In this document: positions 62,534 through 64,000 of the stretch, piece after piece
How positions within the stretch are numbered: position 1 is the stretch's first letter
Layout of the letters: the number at the start of each line of letters is the position of its first letter
Source of the DNA: Oikopleura dioica
Lineage: Eukaryota; Chordata; Appendicularia; Copelata; Oikopleuridae
Direction: 5' to 3'
DNA: 64,000 nucleotides
Assembly: GCA_907165135.1 (NCBI GenBank)
Contig: OU015569.1
Location: 6,448,001 to 6,512,000, forward strand
The notes under the pieces: generated by a model
The model's input: only the letters and a program-made list of their open reading frames with translations
Told to the model about the DNA's origin: nothing
Databases searched by the model: none
Position numbers and translations under genes: made by a program

Positions 62534-64000
62534 ATGTTTCGATTCCTGAATGTTCAAGTCTGCCGAGGCCTTTTTCTTCTTATCCTGACTACGATAGTTT
62601 TTTACACTTTCACAGGTAGGTTTCTTTTTTTACGTAATTATATCCTCGCAGGAATCCCGCTTAATCAAGCTCAAAAAATAATTGAACAGAGAAAAAAATT
62701 AATTTAAAACGTCTGTATGCAAAGTGTGAGCCATTTGTCTCCTATTAGAAAGTAATTGAAGCTTGCAAATACTTTGTTTTTGCGTCGTTGCATTCAATTC
62801 CCTATTTATGGACTGTTGGGTTTGCCACTGTAAACAGCCAAATTTCAGAACGACCTACAGTTGAAAACATTCCTCAAAGCGGCGCTGAGAACGGCCTGTC
62901 CGCCTCAGTGCCGAGACGAGGAGCTCCACCACCTCCGCCGAGCGACGCTCGCGACTGTACATTCGATCTTCCAAAGAATTTAATCATTCACCCGATCCGA
63001 GACGAGCTGGAGGGTTTACTCCTCAATCTCTTCTATCGAATCGGTCTTTACGAGGATGCTCAGTTTTTGCTACCAAAGGTTCGCAACAGCTTGGAATGCC
63101 CGGACTTATTTTCTTTTGAATAGACGGTATCAGATTTCAACGAGGCCGAAGAAAGCGATTTGCGAATAATTTTCTGCTTCGAGTCTTGTAGTTTTCTCTT
63201 CAACTCAGATGTTATTCCGCGTTTCACTGTTACAGCTCTATCTAACCCGCTTCTGTCATCCACGTCATCTTCTACTCCGAACCCGATCGCCAAGGCCTTT
63301 GACTTTGACCCGAGCAACACAGATGAAGGATACATCCAGTCAGTGGTAGTCATCCTCAAATCGAGGCTAGACTTCGTCATAATCCGGTATCTTTGACAGT
63401 ATCACTCTGATCTTAACTCTACTTTTCAAGCGAGCATTTGTTAGAGAGCTTGATTTACCTCCGTCACAAGTTGTGTCTCGATTGGGAAGATGTGCTCAAT
63501 CTGGACAAAGTTCCCCTCTTGAAAAGCTTGAAGACACAAGAAGTCGAGCAGACGAATACTGTGAGGCACTTACCAAAAATAAGAATCTATATTTTTTAGC
63601 TTGACTGGAGAATCTACAACTATTTTAACGAAACTCTCTGGGACTTATTGGATTCTGAAATACGCGATTTGGAAAAGGAACGCGATGCTTTTCTCTTTCA
63701 TCTGAATCGAATGAATTCTGTCTGCTCGAATCTCGCTTTGGCCAGCTCAAGCGACAAGGACTTTTGCGACGAGCTCAGCCTCACTGGTGAGAATATTCTT
63801 CGTTTGTTAACTAACTGATTCGACAATACTTTTTTACCTGAATATAAATATTTTGCACCTATCAATAATAACGTATATAAATTATATAAAATAGAATGTA
63901 ACAATCAATTCTCTTTTAACGTGTCAATTTATTGAAGGCAAAGTAAGATACATAACTGGCGTTAGGACAATTACTCATTCTAAACAGAGAATGCAGGTGC
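62534..64000 (+). CDS. Galactose-3-O-sulfotransferase (Gal3ST)-like type II membrane protein, PAPS loop degenerate, runs off the right edge
   Basis: Starts MFRFLNVQVCRGLF, a short tail and signal anchor (LFLLILTTIVFYTFT). After a GT-AG intron come a Pro-rich stem (GAPPPPPSD), then CTFDLPKNLIIHP and NLFYRIGLYEDAQFLLP, and later FDPSNTDEGYIQSVV, EHLLESLIYLRHKLCLDWEDV and LDWRIYNYFNETLWDLLDSE, the last two being close to Gal3ST. In Gal3ST the PAPS loop has K-T-H-K-x-x-S-S before the NLF(Y/F)R segment; here that position reads HPIRDELEG, so the loop residues are missing. Four short GT-AG introns were traced, including 63394-63432 with a changed S to R in the ISE motif. The 3' end lies outside the window. 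Confidence 0.65.

Overview
The window reads as a compact chordate genome, most likely an appendicularian tunicate close to Oikopleura dioica. The evidence is introns mostly of 37-70 nt, several introns that only keep frame if spliced at GA-AG or GC-AG, genes packed tail to head with 50-75 nt gaps (operon-like, with splice-acceptor-like sites just before the next ATG), a Ty3/Gypsy element, and chordate families (Lhx3/4, survivin, MZB1, STK33, ALDH9, Gal3ST). Species identity is inference; no spliced-leader or rRNA gene is seen.

Layout. 1-5520: decayed Ty3/Gypsy retrotransposon entering from the left edge, directly upstream of an ALDH9-type aldehyde dehydrogenase (5607-7322). 8562-16914: a small GPI-anchor-like secreted protein, an MZB1-like ER protein, a cysteine-containing secreted protein, a WSCD-type sulfotransferase, and three small or unrecognised genes, two of them in a tight tandem. 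17253-20710: a large secreted protein with about 16 TSP1 repeats. 21158-33726: a run of plus-strand genes, several for genome maintenance: a RecQ/WRN-type helicase carrying an RMI1-like OB domain at its N-terminus, an unknown protein, an HMG-box-like protein, SMC5 and a survivin-like BIR protein. A ubiquitin E2-like gene is nested antisense in a 1.5 kb helicase intron and is split by a 440 bp MITE. 34027-38283: LIM-homeobox Lhx3/4 with a distant first exon. 38572-47868: STK33-like kinase, small secreted or membrane proteins, a second TSP1 protein, a sulfatase, a proline-rich protein and a membrin-type SNARE. 48721-60046: kinesin-3, a Urb2/Npa2-like gene and eIF4E, all on the minus strand and possibly one operon. 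60747 to the right edge: an unknown protein with a CxxC pair and a Gal3ST-like sulfotransferase.

Most unusual: (i) an OB domain fused to a RecQ helicase; (ii) two DNA transposons with clear target-site duplications (440 bp with 9 bp TSD; 2321 bp with 8 bp TSD), each lying in coding sequence and each carrying GT and AG dinucleotides near its ends in the sense of the host gene, so both are candidates for transposon-derived introns; (iii) the larger one is a nest of inverted and tandem repeats.

Exon joins were worked out by hand from reading frame and splice dinucleotides. Family names come from recognised motifs, not searches.
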